Origin: Candidatus Ruthenibacterium merdavium
GTDB taxonomy: Bacteria > Bacillota > Clostridia > Oscillospirales > Ruminococcaceae
Direction: 5' to 3'
Assembly: GCA_019119935.1 (NCBI GenBank)
Contig: DWWA01000051.1
Span: forward strand, 1-64,000
DNA: 64,000 bases
The number at the start of each line of letters is the position of its first letter. The stretch's first letter is position 1. A program made the translations under genes and the position numbers. Of this stretch, positions 43,903 to 54,425 are shown in pieces. Below the pieces are notes generated by a model, which did not search any database, was not told where the DNA came from, and saw only the letters and a program-made list of their open reading frames with translations.

Positions 43903-45312
43903 TCAGAAACGGAAATACAAAAACGGGCTGTTGGTGGCATCCACCATATAGGCAACGGTAATGAGAAATACCACGGCCAAAACCAGCCCGCGCACAGCAA
44001 CGTGACGCTTTAAAAAGGCGTAGATTTTCGTGGTAACAGGCGTACATGCCAAAATGCTGACTGCAAGCAGAACGCCGTAGTTGCGCAGGTAATAAAGCGC
44101 AGAAGCGCCGCCGGAAGGCACAAACATTTTTTGAAGCAAAAGCCCCAGCGACACGCCGTAATCACTGCCGACGAAGAGCGCCCAGCCGATGACAACCAAT
44201 ACCATCGTGTAAATGTGCGGCCACACGCGGCCTTTTTTCAGATGGGGCAGCAGCCACAGCTTTTCAATCATCAAAAGAATACAATAATAGACGCCCCAGA
44301 AGATGAAGTTCCAGTTGGCGCCGTGCCAAAAGCCCGTTAAGAACCAGACAACGGCGATGTTGAACAGCTGGCGGCGGATGCCCAGACGGTTGCCGCCGAG
44401 AGGAATGTACACATATTCGCGGAACCAGCTGGAGAGTGTCATGTGCCAGCGGCGCCAAAATTCTGTAATGCTGCGGGAGATATACGGCAAGTTAAAGTTG
44501 TCGGGGAAATCAAAGCCCAGCATTTTTCCCATGCCGATGCCCATCATGGAATAACCGGAAAAGTCAAAATAAATTTGCAGAGAATAAGCAAGAATTCCGA
44601 GCCAAACCAGAGGGGTGGAAGCATTAGAAAGCCCGATGGCGGCATCGCCGCCGCTTTGGCCCACAATGTCATACCAGAGCTTGGAAATGCCGTCTGCCAA
44701 AAGCACTTTCTTCGCCAAACCGAAAATAAAAAGCGAAATGCCTTCGTCCACGCGGTCTAAGGTGACACGCTGATGATAAACGTGAAGGCGGTCGGACACA
44801 TCGCGATATTTCACAATCGGGCCGGCGATCAGCTGCGGGAACATGACAACATATGCGCCGAAATCAATCAGATTGCGCTCGGCTTTCACATCTCCGCGAT
44901 ATACGTCAATGGAATAGCTCATCGTTTGGAAGGTATAAAAGCTGATGCCCAGCGGAAGAACAATCCAATCGAGTGTGGAAATCGAAGCGCCGGTCAGCGC
45001 GTCAATATTCTGGATGAAGAAGTTGGTATACTTGAAAAAGCCAAGCATGCCGAGGCTGCCGACAATGCTGTAAATCAGAAATGCTTTTTTCAGTTTGGGT
45101 TTTGCGGCAAATTTTTCAATGCCGAGGCCGGCGGTGTAGTTGATGAGAATCGCGGCCGCCATGACGGGGAACAGGCGAACTTCACCCCATGAGTAAAACA
45201 CCAAACTGCACAGGAACAAAACCGTGTTTTTCCATTTGCCGGGCGCTAAGTAATACAGCGCCAAAGTAATTGGCAAAAATCGAAATACAAACAAAATTGT
45301 ACTGAAAACCAT
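43903..45312 (-). CDS. MBOAT family membrane-bound O-acyltransferase (AlgI-like)
   Basis: This is a 469-residue polytopic membrane protein of the AlgI/DltB class. Conserved features are RSITEFWRRWHMTLSSWFREYVYIPLGGNR and the catalytic His in FLTGFWHGANWNF. It would move an acetyl or similar group from a cytoplasmic donor to the outer face, where the DHHW protein encoded next may finish the transfer. The start ATG 45312 has AAAGGAG upstream. A terminator separates it from the upstream DUF4358 gene, so it needs its own promoter or read-through. Confidence 0.92.
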   Translation of the reverse strand: MVFSTILFVFRFLPITLALYYLAPGKWKNTVLFLCSLVFYSWGEVRLFPVMAAAILINYTAGLGIEKFAAKPKLKKAFLIYSIVGSLGMLGFFKYTNFFIQNIDALTGASISTLDWIVLPLGISFYTFQTMSYSIDVYRGDVKAERNLIDFGAYVVMFPQLIAGPIVKYRDVSDRLHVYHQRVTLDRVDEGISLFIFGLAKKVLLADGISKLWYDIVGQSGGDAAIGLSNASTPLVWLGILAYSLQIYFDFSGYSMMGIGMGKMLGFDFPDNFNLPYISRSITEFWRRWHMTLSSWFREYVYIPLGGNRLGIRRQLFNIAVVWFLTGFWHGANWNFIFWGVYYCILLMIEKLWLLPHLKKGRVWPHIYTMVLVVIGWALFVGSDYGVSLGLLLQKMFVPSGGASALYYLRNYGVLLAVSILACTPVTTKIYAFLKRHVAVRGLVLAVVFLITVAYMVDATNSPFLYFRF

Positions 45313-45365
45313 GAAAGAAATACTCCTTTATGCAAAAATGCATACAGCGCACAGCGGCGCCGTGA

Positions 45366-45399
45366 TAAAAACTCCGCAAAAACATTTGTTTTTGCGGAG
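45366..45399 (-). terminator. Intrinsic terminator between DUF4358 and MBOAT genes
   Basis: CTCCGCAAAAACA (45372-45384) pairs with TGTTTTTGCGGAG (45387-45399); on the minus strand it runs into a five-T tract. Confidence 0.8.
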
Positions 45400-45429
45400 C
45401 ATTTGCAAGGTCTGCTTTGTTAAAAGCAA

Positions 45430-45909
45430 TTATTTCAGCGCCTCGTCGATGGCCTTGTCCACGTCGTCGTAATTTACGTCTGCGCCCGCCAAAGCCAGCA
45501 CGGCATAGTCGCCTTTTGTCACAACACGGCCTTGTTTGTTCTGCTCATAACCAACGGGAAAATCCTCTTTATAGGTTTCAAACTGCGCCACAAGGCCGTC
45601 ACGGTAAGCTTCCATAGCAGCTTTTACGTCGTCCACCTTGCCGGAAGCGGCCTTCACAACCAGCACCGCGCCGGACTGGCCATTTACTGTGGTGTACTGG
45701 CCTGCAAATTCTTCGTACAAATCAGACGCAAGATTCACCGTAAAGGTAAGATCATCCGCAGTGAAATCGGACGGATTTTGAATGTTGCAGACAGCGGCGA
45801 CGGAGTTTGCAACGTCCGAAACATTATAATTGGCAGAGGAGCCGGAACAGCCGACCAACGCCATGCCCATCAGACAAACAGAAAACAAAGCGGCAAAAAT
45901 TCGTTTCAT
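45430..45909 (-). CDS. DUF4358 lipoprotein
   Basis: This is a 159-residue lipoprotein with the signal MKRIFAALFSVCLMGMALVG followed by the lipobox Cys, a Ser/Asn linker and a DUF4358 domain. The function is unknown, but DUF4358 genes commonly neighbour DHHW and MBOAT genes in Clostridia, as here, so it likely belongs to the same envelope-modification module. ATG 45909 has AAGGA 8 bases upstream; an upstream in-frame ATG would bury the signal peptide. Confidence 0.85.
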   Translation of the reverse strand: MKRIFAALFSVCLMGMALVGCSGSSANYNVSDVANSVAAVCNIQNPSDFTADDLTFTVNLASDLYEEFAGQYTTVNGQSGAVLVVKAASGKVDDVKAAMEAYRDGLVAQFETYKEDFPVGYEQNKQGRVVTKGDYAVLALAGADVNYDDVDKAIDEALK

Positions 45910-45961
45910 AGCACACAGTTCCTTTCTGAAGAAAAAGTTTCCTTTTTTCATACATGAAATC

Positions 45962-45990
45962 ATTGTACACGAACCGCCTTGGATTTTCAA
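45962..45990 (-). promoter_or_regulatory. Sigma-A promoter of the DUF4358 gene
   Basis: On the minus strand, TTGAAA (45985-45990) and TACAAT (45962-45967) are 17 bases apart. Confidence 0.65.
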
Positions 45991-46067
45991 GGCTTTTTCA
46001 AAGCATCGTCCGCTTTTTTACCTTTTATACACATCGATGACAAATTACTTGAAAAACAAAGCGATTC

Positions 46068-46096
46068 TTGACAGCACCGCCGCTTTCTTCTACAAT
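46068..46096 (+). promoter_or_regulatory. Sigma-A promoter of apbE
   Basis: TTGACA (46068-46073) and TACAAT (46091-46096) are 17 bases apart, 51 bases before the start codon. Confidence 0.7.
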
Positions 46097-46147
46097 CAAA
46101 ACCGGAAAAGCGTTTGAAAAAACATGATAATAAAGAAGAGGTAACAA

Positions 46148-47179
46148 ATGAAAAAATCCAAAATTGCTGCTGTGTGTGCGCTGGCGCTTTTCATGGCCGG
46201 CTGCGGGGTGCAGGAGGCAAGCACAACCACATACGCAATGAGCACAGTGGTATCGCAGACTGTTTGGGCGCAAAGCCCCGAAAAAGTTTGCAGCCGGGTA
46301 CAGCAGGTTCTCACCGATTTTGAAAATCAGTACTCTCTTTATCGTTCGGGCAGTGAAGTGCTGGCAATCAATGAAGAGGCAGGCAAACAGCCGGTTTCGG
46401 TTTCTTCTGAGATGTACCATTTTTTGCAGCAGGCGCTTGTGTTAGAGAAAGGGTATGAGGACTGTTTTGCGCTGACGATGGCGCCTGTGACGCTGGCATG
46501 GGGAGTTTATACCGATACACCGCGTGTGGTGACGACAGAAGAGCGGGAACAGTTACTAGAGCTGGTGGATGACAGCGCGCTGACACTGCTCGAAGACGGA
46601 AAAGTGCAGCTTAAAAAAAGCGGGCAAGGGCTCGACTTGGGCGGAATTGCAAAAGGAGCGGCATGTGATGTGGTGCGTGCAGTTTACGAAGAGGAAGGAG
46701 TAAGCGGCGCACTGTTTGACCTCGGCGGAAATTTGATGGCAGTAGGGAAAAAACCGAACGGACAGGCCTTTCGGGTGGGCTTTCGTGACCCCGTTGAGGG
46801 ACAATCTTCTGCGATGGCATCGTTTGAATTAAACGATGAAGTAATTGCGGTTTCAGGCGGATATGAACGCTTTTTTGAAGCGGACGGAAAACGATATGCA
46901 CATATTTTTGACCCGCAAACCGCAGCGCCGGCAGAGAGTGATTTACTTGCAGTCGGAATCGTTTCCCCCAGTGGGATGGAGGCGGATTTTTATTCTACGG
47001 CTTTATATGTCGGCGGGCTGGAGCGCACCTTAGATTATATGAAGCAAGGCGGAAAAGCGTTGGCGCTGTCGGTCGACGGGGTGTTTTATGTGTCGGCTCA
47101 GCTGAAAGATACTTTCCGCTGGGAAAACGGAAAAGAAAGTGTGTATACATTGCAATGGATTGAGGCGGACGAAACATGA
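46148..47179 (+). CDS. apbE: FAD:protein FMN transferase ApbE, lipoprotein form
   Basis: ApbE attaches FMN covalently to Thr or Ser of target proteins such as Rnf or Nqr subunits outside the membrane. The 343-residue product has a lipoprotein signal (LALFMAGCG), the FAD-binding DLGGIAKGAACDVV and FDLGGNLMAVG motifs, and a YAHIFDPQTAAP segment with the metal site. The start ATG 46148 has AAGAGG upstream. No Rnf genes are in the window, so its target is encoded elsewhere. It overlaps the next gene by 4 bases. Confidence 0.93.
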   Translation: MKKSKIAAVCALALFMAGCGVQEASTTTYAMSTVVSQTVWAQSPEKVCSRVQQVLTDFENQYSLYRSGSEVLAINEEAGKQPVSVSSEMYHFLQQALVLEKGYEDCFALTMAPVTLAWGVYTDTPRVVTTEEREQLLELVDDSALTLLEDGKVQLKKSGQGLDLGGIAKGAACDVVRAVYEEEGVSGALFDLGGNLMAVGKKPNGQAFRVGFRDPVEGQSSAMASFELNDEVIAVSGGYERFFEADGKRYAHIFDPQTAAPAESDLLAVGIVSPSGMEADFYSTALYVGGLERTLDYMKQGGKALALSVDGVFYVSAQLKDTFRWENGKESVYTLQWIEADET

Positions 47180-47679
47180 AGCGGTTTACCACACGAAAAA
47201 CAGCTCAGCTCGGGCTGCTGTTTGCCTTGGCAATGGGGCTTTCCTTTTTAGAAATGCAAATTACGCCGCTGCTTGGGCTCGCACCCGGTGTAAAACCGGG
47301 GCTTGCCAATGTGGTGGTGATGTACAGCATGGTTTCGATGGGGGCTTTTTCAGGGCTCGTCCTGACACTGCTGAAAGCGGGTTTTGTTTTAATGGTGCAG
47401 GGCCCGATGGCGGCGGTGCTGAGTTTATGCGGCGGGCTTTGCGCATTGGGCGCAATGGTGCTGGTGCACAAGCTGAAAGGGACGGACTTTATGCTGGCGG
47501 TTACCGGAGCTGTATTGCATAACGCCGGACAGCTTGCGGCGCTTTCGTTCCTTTTTATCCAAAGCGGCTATACGTTTTATTACGCGCCGGTGCTGCTTAT
47601 ATCCGGGCTTTGCATGGGAACTTTGACGTCGTGGCTGCTCAAACACATGCGCACGCGGATGAAAAAATGGGACTCGTAA
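47176..47679 (+). CDS. Gx transporter family membrane protein
   Basis: This is a 167-residue protein with five or so membrane segments and the start KTAQLGLLFALAMGLSFLEM, followed by PGVKPGLANVVVM. It matches the Gx/Hpre_diP_synt_I family, related to ECF-type S components. It is often encoded beside apbE and a polyprenyl synthase; here only apbE is present. A role in moving a flavin- or prenyl-related compound is speculation. It is co-translated with apbE through an ATGA overlap. Confidence 0.82.
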   Translation: MKRFTTRKTAQLGLLFALAMGLSFLEMQITPLLGLAPGVKPGLANVVVMYSMVSMGAFSGLVLTLLKAGFVLMVQGPMAAVLSLCGGLCALGAMVLVHKLKGTDFMLAVTGAVLHNAGQLAALSFLFIQSGYTFYYAPVLLISGLCMGTLTSWLLKHMRTRMKKWDS

Positions 47680-47692
47680 GAGTTAAAAAATC

Positions 47693-47717
47693 TTTATTGA
47701 GAATTTTTATCAATAAA
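47693..47717 (+). promoter_or_regulatory. Palindromic operator, Fur/PerR-like, before rubrerythrin
   Basis: TTTATTGA and TCAATAAA form a perfect inverted repeat with a 9-base centre. Its core TGAGAATTTTTATCA (47698-47712) fits the 7-1-7 Fur-family box TGATAAT-N-ATTATCA with two mismatches. It ends 4 bases before the -35. PerR control of this gene is known for reverse rubrerythrins in Clostridium; its use here is inferred. Confidence 0.6.
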
Positions 47718-47720
47718 CAC

Positions 47721-47749
47721 TTGACATTATTAACGAGGTGCGCTATAAT
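47721..47749 (+). promoter_or_regulatory. Consensus sigma-A promoter of reverse rubrerythrin
   Basis: TTGACA (47721-47726) and TATAAT (47744-47749) with a 17-base spacer, a perfect consensus, indicating very strong expression. Confidence 0.88.
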
Positions 47750-47836
47750 AACATCAGACAGCAGAAAGGCTGTTGGTTCGTTAGGAACAAATGGATGAAA
47801 AATAAAATGTTTATGAATGTTTTGGAGGTAATGAAA

Positions 47837-48379
47837 ATGGCTAAGTTTGTTTGCACCGTATGTGGTTATGTTCATGAGGGCGACGCTGCTCCCGAGTTCT
47901 GCCCGATCTGCAAGGCTCCCGCTGAGAAGTTCATCGAGCAGAGCGGCAACATGTCTTGGGCTGCTGAGCACGTTGTAGGCGTTGCAAAGGGCGTTGACGA
48001 GGAGATCATCCAGGGTCTGCGCGAGAACTTCATGGGCGAGTGCACTGAGGTTGGTATGTACCTGGCAATGGCTCGTGTGGCTCATCGTGAGGGCTATCCT
48101 GAGATCGGCCTGTACTGGGAGAAAGCTGCTTACGAAGAGGCAGAGCATGCTTCCAAGTTTGCTGAGCTGCTCGGCGAAGTTGTGACCGACTCCACCAAGA
48201 AGAACCTCGAGATGCGCGTTGAGGCTGAGAACGGTGCAACCGCTGGTAAAACCGCACTCGCTAAGAAGGCAAAAGAGCTGGGCTTGGATGCGATCCATGA
48301 CACTGTTCACGAGATGGCTCGCGACGAGGCTCGTCACGGCAAAGCTTTTGCTGGCCTGCTGGCTCGTTACTTCGGCTAA
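47837..48379 (+). CDS. rbr: Reverse rubrerythrin (NADH peroxidase type)
   Basis: This is a 180-residue peroxide-reducing protein with the rubredoxin domain first (C6, C9, C22, C25), followed by the diiron four-helix domain with [18 protein letters not shown] and DEARHGKAF ligand motifs. This order marks the reverse rubrerythrins, which protect anaerobes from oxygen and peroxide. Codon use differs from the neighbours (GCT, CTG and GAG are favoured), as in highly expressed genes. ATG 47837 has GGAGG 8 bases upstream. It lies behind a consensus promoter and a PerR-like operator, with a strong terminator after it. Confidence 0.95.
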   Translation: MAKFVCTVCGYVHEGDAAPEFCPICKAPAEKFIEQSGNMSWAAEHVVGVAKGVDEEIIQGLRENFMGECTEVGMYLAMARVAHREGYPEIGLYWEKAAYEEAEHASKFAELLGEVVTDSTKKNLEMRVEAENGATAGKTALAKKAKELGLDAIHDTVHEMARDEARHGKAFAGLLARYFG

Positions 48380-48396
48380 TTACAAACGACATAATG

Positions 48397-48432
48397 CAAA
48401 ACGTCTGCCGCAAGGCAGGCGTTTTGTATTTT
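48397..48432 (+). terminator. Intrinsic terminator after rubrerythrin
   Basis: CAAAACGTCTGCC (48397-48409) pairs with GGCAGGCGTTTTG (48414-48426) around a GCAA tetraloop, then TATTTT. Confidence 0.88.
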
Positions 48433-48447
48433 CTCATTGATGTAAAA

Positions 48448-48501
48448 AAACATCCGAAATTTTGGGAGCGGGTTTCTCTCCAAAATTTCGGATGTTTCTT
48501 T
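48448..48501. terminator. Long hairpin terminator between convergent genes
   Basis: A perfect 18-pair stem (48448-48465 with 48480-48497) is followed by a T-rich run on the + strand and an A/T-rich run on the other. It probably ends transcripts of the minus-strand DUF421 gene and read-through from rubrerythrin. Confidence 0.8.
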
Positions 48502-48682
48502 TATTTGCAGTTTGTTTGATGAAAAATTTGAAGCAAGCGGGCACTAAGATTTCCGCCGCCGCTCTTCGCTTTTGAAAATGCAGCGCGTTGGAAAGCGGGG
48601 CAGCATACGGATAGGGTTGTTCCTTATCGGTTTTTATGTTACGATATGTGATATCGGCGCACACAGAATGAGAGAACGCTCT

Positions 48683-49384
48683 TTATTCAAACATTTGATG
48701 AACCATTCGTGCGCCTGTGCGCGGGCAGACAAAAACCTCTTGTTTCGCGTTGCACACGGCGAGGAAAACATCCTCCAGCTGAAAGCCCTGTTTTTTCAGT
48801 TCCTTGAGCAATGTGGATTCGTTTAAGCTGCAAAATTTAAAATTGCGGCGCAGAATATTTCCGTCCATCACCAGTGTGGTGCACGGGTGCTCTTGGTTGG
48901 GGTAAAGAGATAAATCCGAAGGCGTTGCCGGACGGTACTCTGCTTTCGGCAAAATGCTGATATGGCCGTTGGTTTCCAAAACGGCAGTGTCAATTTGCGA
49001 TAAATCAAAATATCCGGCGGTGCGGCACTGGGTTAAAAACTCGGCCGTGTCCATGCGAGCGTGGAGCAAATTTTTTTCGTAAAGCTTATTATGCTCGAAC
49101 AGGATAACAGGTTTTCCGTTGAAAAAATTGCGCAGAACTGCTGATTTGCAGCTGAAAAAGTTGATGAAAAAGGCAAATGCTGCATACACTGCAATGGCGA
49201 GAAGTGCCGGCCAGTATTCTCCTTCGATATCAATCGCAAGGTCGGCGGCAATGGAGCCCACCGTGATGCCGCTGATGTAGTCAAATAAATTCATTTGACT
49301 GACTTGACGGTTACCGGCAATTTTCGTGAAGATAAACATGGCGGCAATTGACAAAACGGAAGTATATAAAATGCGAACAAACAT
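48683..49384 (-). CDS. DUF421 (YetF/YcaP-like) membrane protein
   Basis: This is a 233-residue protein with three N-terminal membrane segments (to about residue 85) and a DUF421 cytoplasmic domain in two halves. Recognised stretches are FTKIAGNRQVSQMNLFDYISGITVGSIAAD, NGKPVILFEHNKL and TTLVMDGNILRRNF. Homologues are common in spore formers; their function is not settled. The start ATG 49384 has AAAGGAG 7 bases upstream on the minus strand. Confidence 0.88.
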   Translation of the reverse strand: MFVRILYTSVLSIAAMFIFTKIAGNRQVSQMNLFDYISGITVGSIAADLAIDIEGEYWPALLAIAVYAAFAFFINFFSCKSAVLRNFFNGKPVILFEHNKLYEKNLLHARMDTAEFLTQCRTAGYFDLSQIDTAVLETNGHISILPKAEYRPATPSDLSLYPNQEHPCTTLVMDGNILRRNFKFCSLNESTLLKELKKQGFQLEDVFLAVCNAKQEVFVCPRTGARMVHQMFE

Positions 49385-49526
49385 AAAAAGCTCCTTTCAA
49401 AAAGGGGATAGAAAAAAGCAGAATGGATAAACCCATATGCTGCGATTATTTTTGCCGCAGCGCGGTGCGGTTATGCGTTTGCAATAAGCGACGGCAGAAC
49501 TTTATGGAATTTTGAAAGCGGAGAGG

Positions 49527-50513
49527 ATGGCGAACTTGAAACATATTTTTATTGTGAATCCGATTTCGGGAAAAGCGGATGCCGGGTTATATCTTGTGCC
49601 GGATTTGCTGGACGCGGCAAAGCGCAATGAAATTGATTATGAAATATTGGTAACGGAATATCCCGGACATGCCAAAGATTTAGCGCTGGAACGTGCCAGA
49701 GGCGAGCAAGCTGTGCGTGTTTATGCATGCGGTGGCGACGGCACGCTCAATGAAGTAACGGAAGGCGTATTTTTATCGCAGAACCCGCAAGCGGAAATTG
49801 CCTGTGTGCCGTGCGGCTCCGGTAACGACTTTATCCGAAACTTTGGCGAGGCAGAAGACTTTTTAAACTTAGACGCGCTGATTCAAGGAAGCGGCGTTGG
49901 CATAGATTTAATGCAGACGCATAAAGGAGTGGCGACGGCCATTTGCTCTGTCGGCATTGATGCCGATATCGCATACGGCATTCCGCGCTTTCGCCGCGTT
50001 CCGCTGTGCGGAGGGCACATGGCTTATAATTTGTCCATCCTTCAGCGGCTTTGCACGAAAATGGGACGAAAAATGCTGGTGGATTTGGACGGGCGGCGCA
50101 TTGAGGACGAATTTTTGATTGCCACCGTCTGCAACGGTTCGTACTACGGCGGCGGATTTTGCGCTGCGCCTCAAGCGGACATGCATGACGGATGGCTTGA
50201 TGTGATTTTAGTCAAAAAAATCAGCCGTATGCATCTTGCCGGTGTTTTGGCAAAGTACAAAAAAGGACAGCACATGGACGGCGATGAAGTGGCGCAGCCG
50301 TATCGTTCCATTATGCAGCATTACCGCGCGCGCCATGTGCGCATTACCCCTTCCGACGGAAAAACGGCAATTGTCAACATTGACGGGGAGTGCAGGAAAG
50401 AGCGTGAGCTCCGCGTTCAGGCGCTGAGCAACGCCGTGCGCTTTGTTTTGCCGCTTCATTTATATGAAAAACAAAACCAAACGGCACATTCGGCCTCAGC
50501 GGCAGGAATTTAA
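49527..50513 (+). CDS. dagK: Diacylglycerol/lipid kinase family protein (DagK-like)
   Basis: This is a 328-residue member of the DAGK catalytic family: IFIVNPISGKADAG at the start, the nucleotide-binding GGDGTLNEVTEG and VPCGSGNDFIRNFG motifs, and a C-terminal beta domain with DGWLDVILVK. It probably phosphorylates diacylglycerol or a related lipid for phospholipid recycling. ATG 49527 is listed, but TTG 49536 (nine bases after GAGAGG) gives the more usual N-terminus and may be the true start. Confidence 0.87.
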   Translation: MANLKHIFIVNPISGKADAGLYLVPDLLDAAKRNEIDYEILVTEYPGHAKDLALERARGEQAVRVYACGGDGTLNEVTEGVFLSQNPQAEIACVPCGSGNDFIRNFGEAEDFLNLDALIQGSGVGIDLMQTHKGVATAICSVGIDADIAYGIPRFRRVPLCGGHMAYNLSILQRLCTKMGRKMLVDLDGRRIEDEFLIATVCNGSYYGGGFCAAPQADMHDGWLDVILVKKISRMHLAGVLAKYKKGQHMDGDEVAQPYRSIMQHYRARHVRITPSDGKTAIVNIDGECRKERELRVQALSNAVRFVLPLHLYEKQNQTAHSASAAGI

Positions 50514-50578
50514 GCAAAGCTTTTAACAGTTTGAGAAATTATGTGCAAAATTTCATAAAAATTTTATGCTTTACCCTC

Positions 50579-50607
50579 TTGATTTTTACGGAAAATGTGG
50601 TTAAAAT
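50579..50607 (+). promoter_or_regulatory. Sigma-A promoter of groESL
   Basis: TTGATT (50579-50584) and TAAAAT (50602-50607) are 17 bases apart, immediately before the CIRCE element. Confidence 0.75.
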
Positions 50608-50611
50608 AAAC

Positions 50612-50638
50612 TTAGCACTCAAGAAACAAGAGTGCTAA
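50612..50638 (+). promoter_or_regulatory. CIRCE element (HrcA operator)
   Basis: TTAGCACTC (50612-50620), nine bases, GAGTGCTAA (50630-50638): a perfect match to the CIRCE consensus. HrcA binds it and represses groESL until heat or misfolding stress; hrcA itself is not in the window. Confidence 0.97.
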
Positions 50639-50671
50639 AACATTTCTTTGTTTACGATAATTTTTAAATAG

Positions 50672-50968
<297 letters not shown>

Positions 50969-51030
50969 AACAAAACGCAGCTGACTGCTCCGAAGAGGGC
51001 AGGAAAACACATAATAATACACATGCATGA

Positions 51031-52686
<1,656 letters not shown>

Positions 52687-52765
52687 TTCGGACTTGCCGA
52701 TCAATCTGCGTCTGCGAAATTTCGCTTTGCCAATGGCTTGATGCGGAATTCAGAATAACAAACAG

Positions 52766-52806
52766 CAAGGCCGATGCTCACAACAACGAGCATCGGCCTT
52801 GTTCTT
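52766..52806 (+). terminator. Intrinsic terminator after groEL
   Basis: A perfect 14-pair stem (52766-52779 with 52788-52801) with an eight-base loop, followed by TTCTT. Confidence 0.82.
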
Positions 52807-52856
52807 CAAAGAAACTCTTTTTTAAGGCGTAAACGTTTTAAAGCTTTCCGATTGCT

Positions 52857-53342
52857 TTACGCAATTTGTAATGCCTGCTGTGCCATGCGTTTTCCGTAAA
52901 CGCGGAACAGATCGGCAAAGGAATCGACATCCGGTGCAATGGCAACCGGGCCGATATGGATGAAAGGTTTTCCGTGGCAATGGCCGCCGGAATAAACTAT
53001 CATGCCGTCTACCAGCAGGTGCGTCAATATGCACTGAATGGCAAGGTCGCCGCCGCCGTGAATATACCCCGCTGTTGCATAAGCGCCGCCCAGCTTTCCG
53101 GCAACGTCTAACAGGGACAGCCCTGTTTCCAGCCATTGCTTCATGCGTGCGGTTAAATAGCCGTGATAGGTGGGCGTTCCGATGATGACCGCACTGCTTT
53201 CTTTGACATAGTCGGCATCTACGGCGTCGATGGAAAAGGTTTTTGCTTCGGGGTTGTCAACGCTGAGAACGCCTTGCGCAATATATTCAGCCATACGGGC
53301 GGTATGGCCGGTTTTAGAATCATAAATAATAGAAACTTTCAT
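52857..53342 (-). CDS. Flavodoxin-fold NAD(P)H-dependent oxidoreductase
   Basis: This is a 161-residue flavodoxin-like protein. The FMN phosphate-binding loop is SIIYDSKTGHTARMAEYIAQG, and IIGTPTYHGYLTARMKQWLE and the Gly-rich YIHGGGDLAIQ segment fit the WrbA/flavodoxin_2 group. It probably reduces quinones or acts in redox defence. It does not lie in an operon. ATG 53342 has GAGGAG upstream on the minus strand, and the promoter is at 53407-53434. Confidence 0.86.
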   Translation of the reverse strand: MKVSIIYDSKTGHTARMAEYIAQGVLSVDNPEAKTFSIDAVDADYVKESSAVIIGTPTYHGYLTARMKQWLETGLSLLDVAGKLGGAYATAGYIHGGGDLAIQCILTHLLVDGMIVYSGGHCHGKPFIHIGPVAIAPDVDSFADLFRVYGKRMAQQALQIA

Positions 53343-53406
53343 TTTTTATTCTCCTCTTTTCCTGCGCCGCACTCCGTTTTTTAGGGGATGGCGCTTTTCT
53401 CCCTTG

Positions 53407-53434
53407 ATTATAGCAAATTTGAAGTTTTGCACAA
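53407..53434 (-). promoter_or_regulatory. Sigma-A promoter of the flavodoxin-like gene
   Basis: On the minus strand, TTGTGC (53429-53434) and TATAAT (53407-53412) are 16 bases apart. Confidence 0.62.
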
Positions 53435-53933
53435 GAGTGCAGAAATACTTTTAGTTTGCAATCTTGGCGATATTTGGCACTGAATGGTGCGCATAGCTCT
53501 TTTTGATTCGGATATGATAAGCGAGGGAACACAAAGGGAAGCCGAGTGTGTTTCCGCAGGATTTCTGAAAACCAGAAAGTTTCTGAATGATAGAAATGTC
53601 CGTTTTTTCTGTGAGAAGCCATGTTTGCAGTATGAAAAGTATGCAGATTCTATGAAGAATTCCTACACTTTTTGAAAGGCAAACACGAATTTCTGATTGA
53701 AAAATCTGTGCTTTTCTTCATTTTGAGAAACACCCCAACCATAAAAATGATGCAGCAAAAAAACGCTTATCTTCTCAAAGAAATTAGGCGATTTATTATG
53801 TGCATTTTCTCCTTGTCAGGAGAAAGATTGAGGGATGCTCGTTTTCGGAAATCTATAATACACCGTATTTTTGAAAAAACAAGAAAACGGTGAATATCGG
53901 AATGTGAAATCGAGAATCAAAGGAGGGCTTTTG
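53435..53933. other. Long gap without a supported gene
   Basis: Short open frames exist on both strands but none has a ribosome site, composition or recognisable content. A TATAAT at 53854-53859 has no good -35. The following coat-type gene probably uses a sporulation sigma factor that I could not place with confidence. Confidence 0.4.
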
Positions 53934-54128
53934 ATGAAAAAGCAGCTGACAAGCATGGAGCTGGAAGGGTTTTCCAAGCTCTTGAGCACGGAGGCCAATA
54001 CCATCCAGAAGTACAAGTCCTATGCGGCCTCTTGTCAAGACCCTGCGCTGTGCGAGCTTTGCGAAGATATGGCCGCAAAGCATAAGCGCCATTATGACCT
54101 GATTTTGAACGAAATCAACAAGGGATAA
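53934..54128 (+). CDS. Small spore coat-type protein
   Basis: This is a 64-residue helical protein starting MKKQLTSMELEGFSKLLSTE, with a ferritin-like helix pair (EANTIQKYKSYAASCQDPALCELCEDMAAKHKRHY). The pattern resembles the first half of CotF-type coat proteins. ATG 53934 has a perfect AGGAGGG 6 bases upstream. The CotF-type gene begins 14 bases later, so the two are probably co-expressed late in sporulation; this is inferred from families only. Confidence 0.72.
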   Translation: MKKQLTSMELEGFSKLLSTEANTIQKYKSYAASCQDPALCELCEDMAAKHKRHYDLILNEINKG

Positions 54129-54142
54129 GGGAGGAATAGGCC

Positions 54143-54415
54143 ATGAAAGAGCATTGCTTTGACGATTGCGCGATGATGACAGATGCGCTGGATTCTCAAA
54201 AGATGATTGCCCAGCAGTATAACCACTATGCCGGCGAGTGCTCCACACAGCAGAAAAAGAACAAGCTTCTCGATCTGCTGAACGAAGAGCACGAAATGCA
54301 GTTCCAAGTGTTCCAGGAAATGGAAAAACGCGGCTGGTATGAGCCGAAAGATGCCGACGCAAAGCAGGTAAGCCAGGCTTGTCTGCAGTTCCGTCAGAAA
54401 AAGAAGAATTTGTAA
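54143..54415 (+). CDS. CotF-family spore coat protein
   Basis: This is a 90-residue protein of the Coat F family with DALDSQKMIAQQYNHYAGECS and LLDLLNEEHEMQFQVFQEMEKRGWYEPKDA, both typical. Several Cys may cross-link the coat. It follows the small coat-type gene after 14 bases, with GGAGG upstream of ATG 54143. A perfect 14-pair hairpin without T-run follows at 54426-54459. Confidence 0.85.
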   Translation: MKEHCFDDCAMMTDALDSQKMIAQQYNHYAGECSTQQKKNKLLDLLNEEHEMQFQVFQEMEKRGWYEPKDADAKQVSQACLQFRQKKKNL

Positions 54416-54425
54416 TTCATCGGCA

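Noticed and set aside
53484..53893. Two short frames in the 53435-53933 gap
   Set aside because: No ribosome sites, no family content and AT-rich random-like composition.
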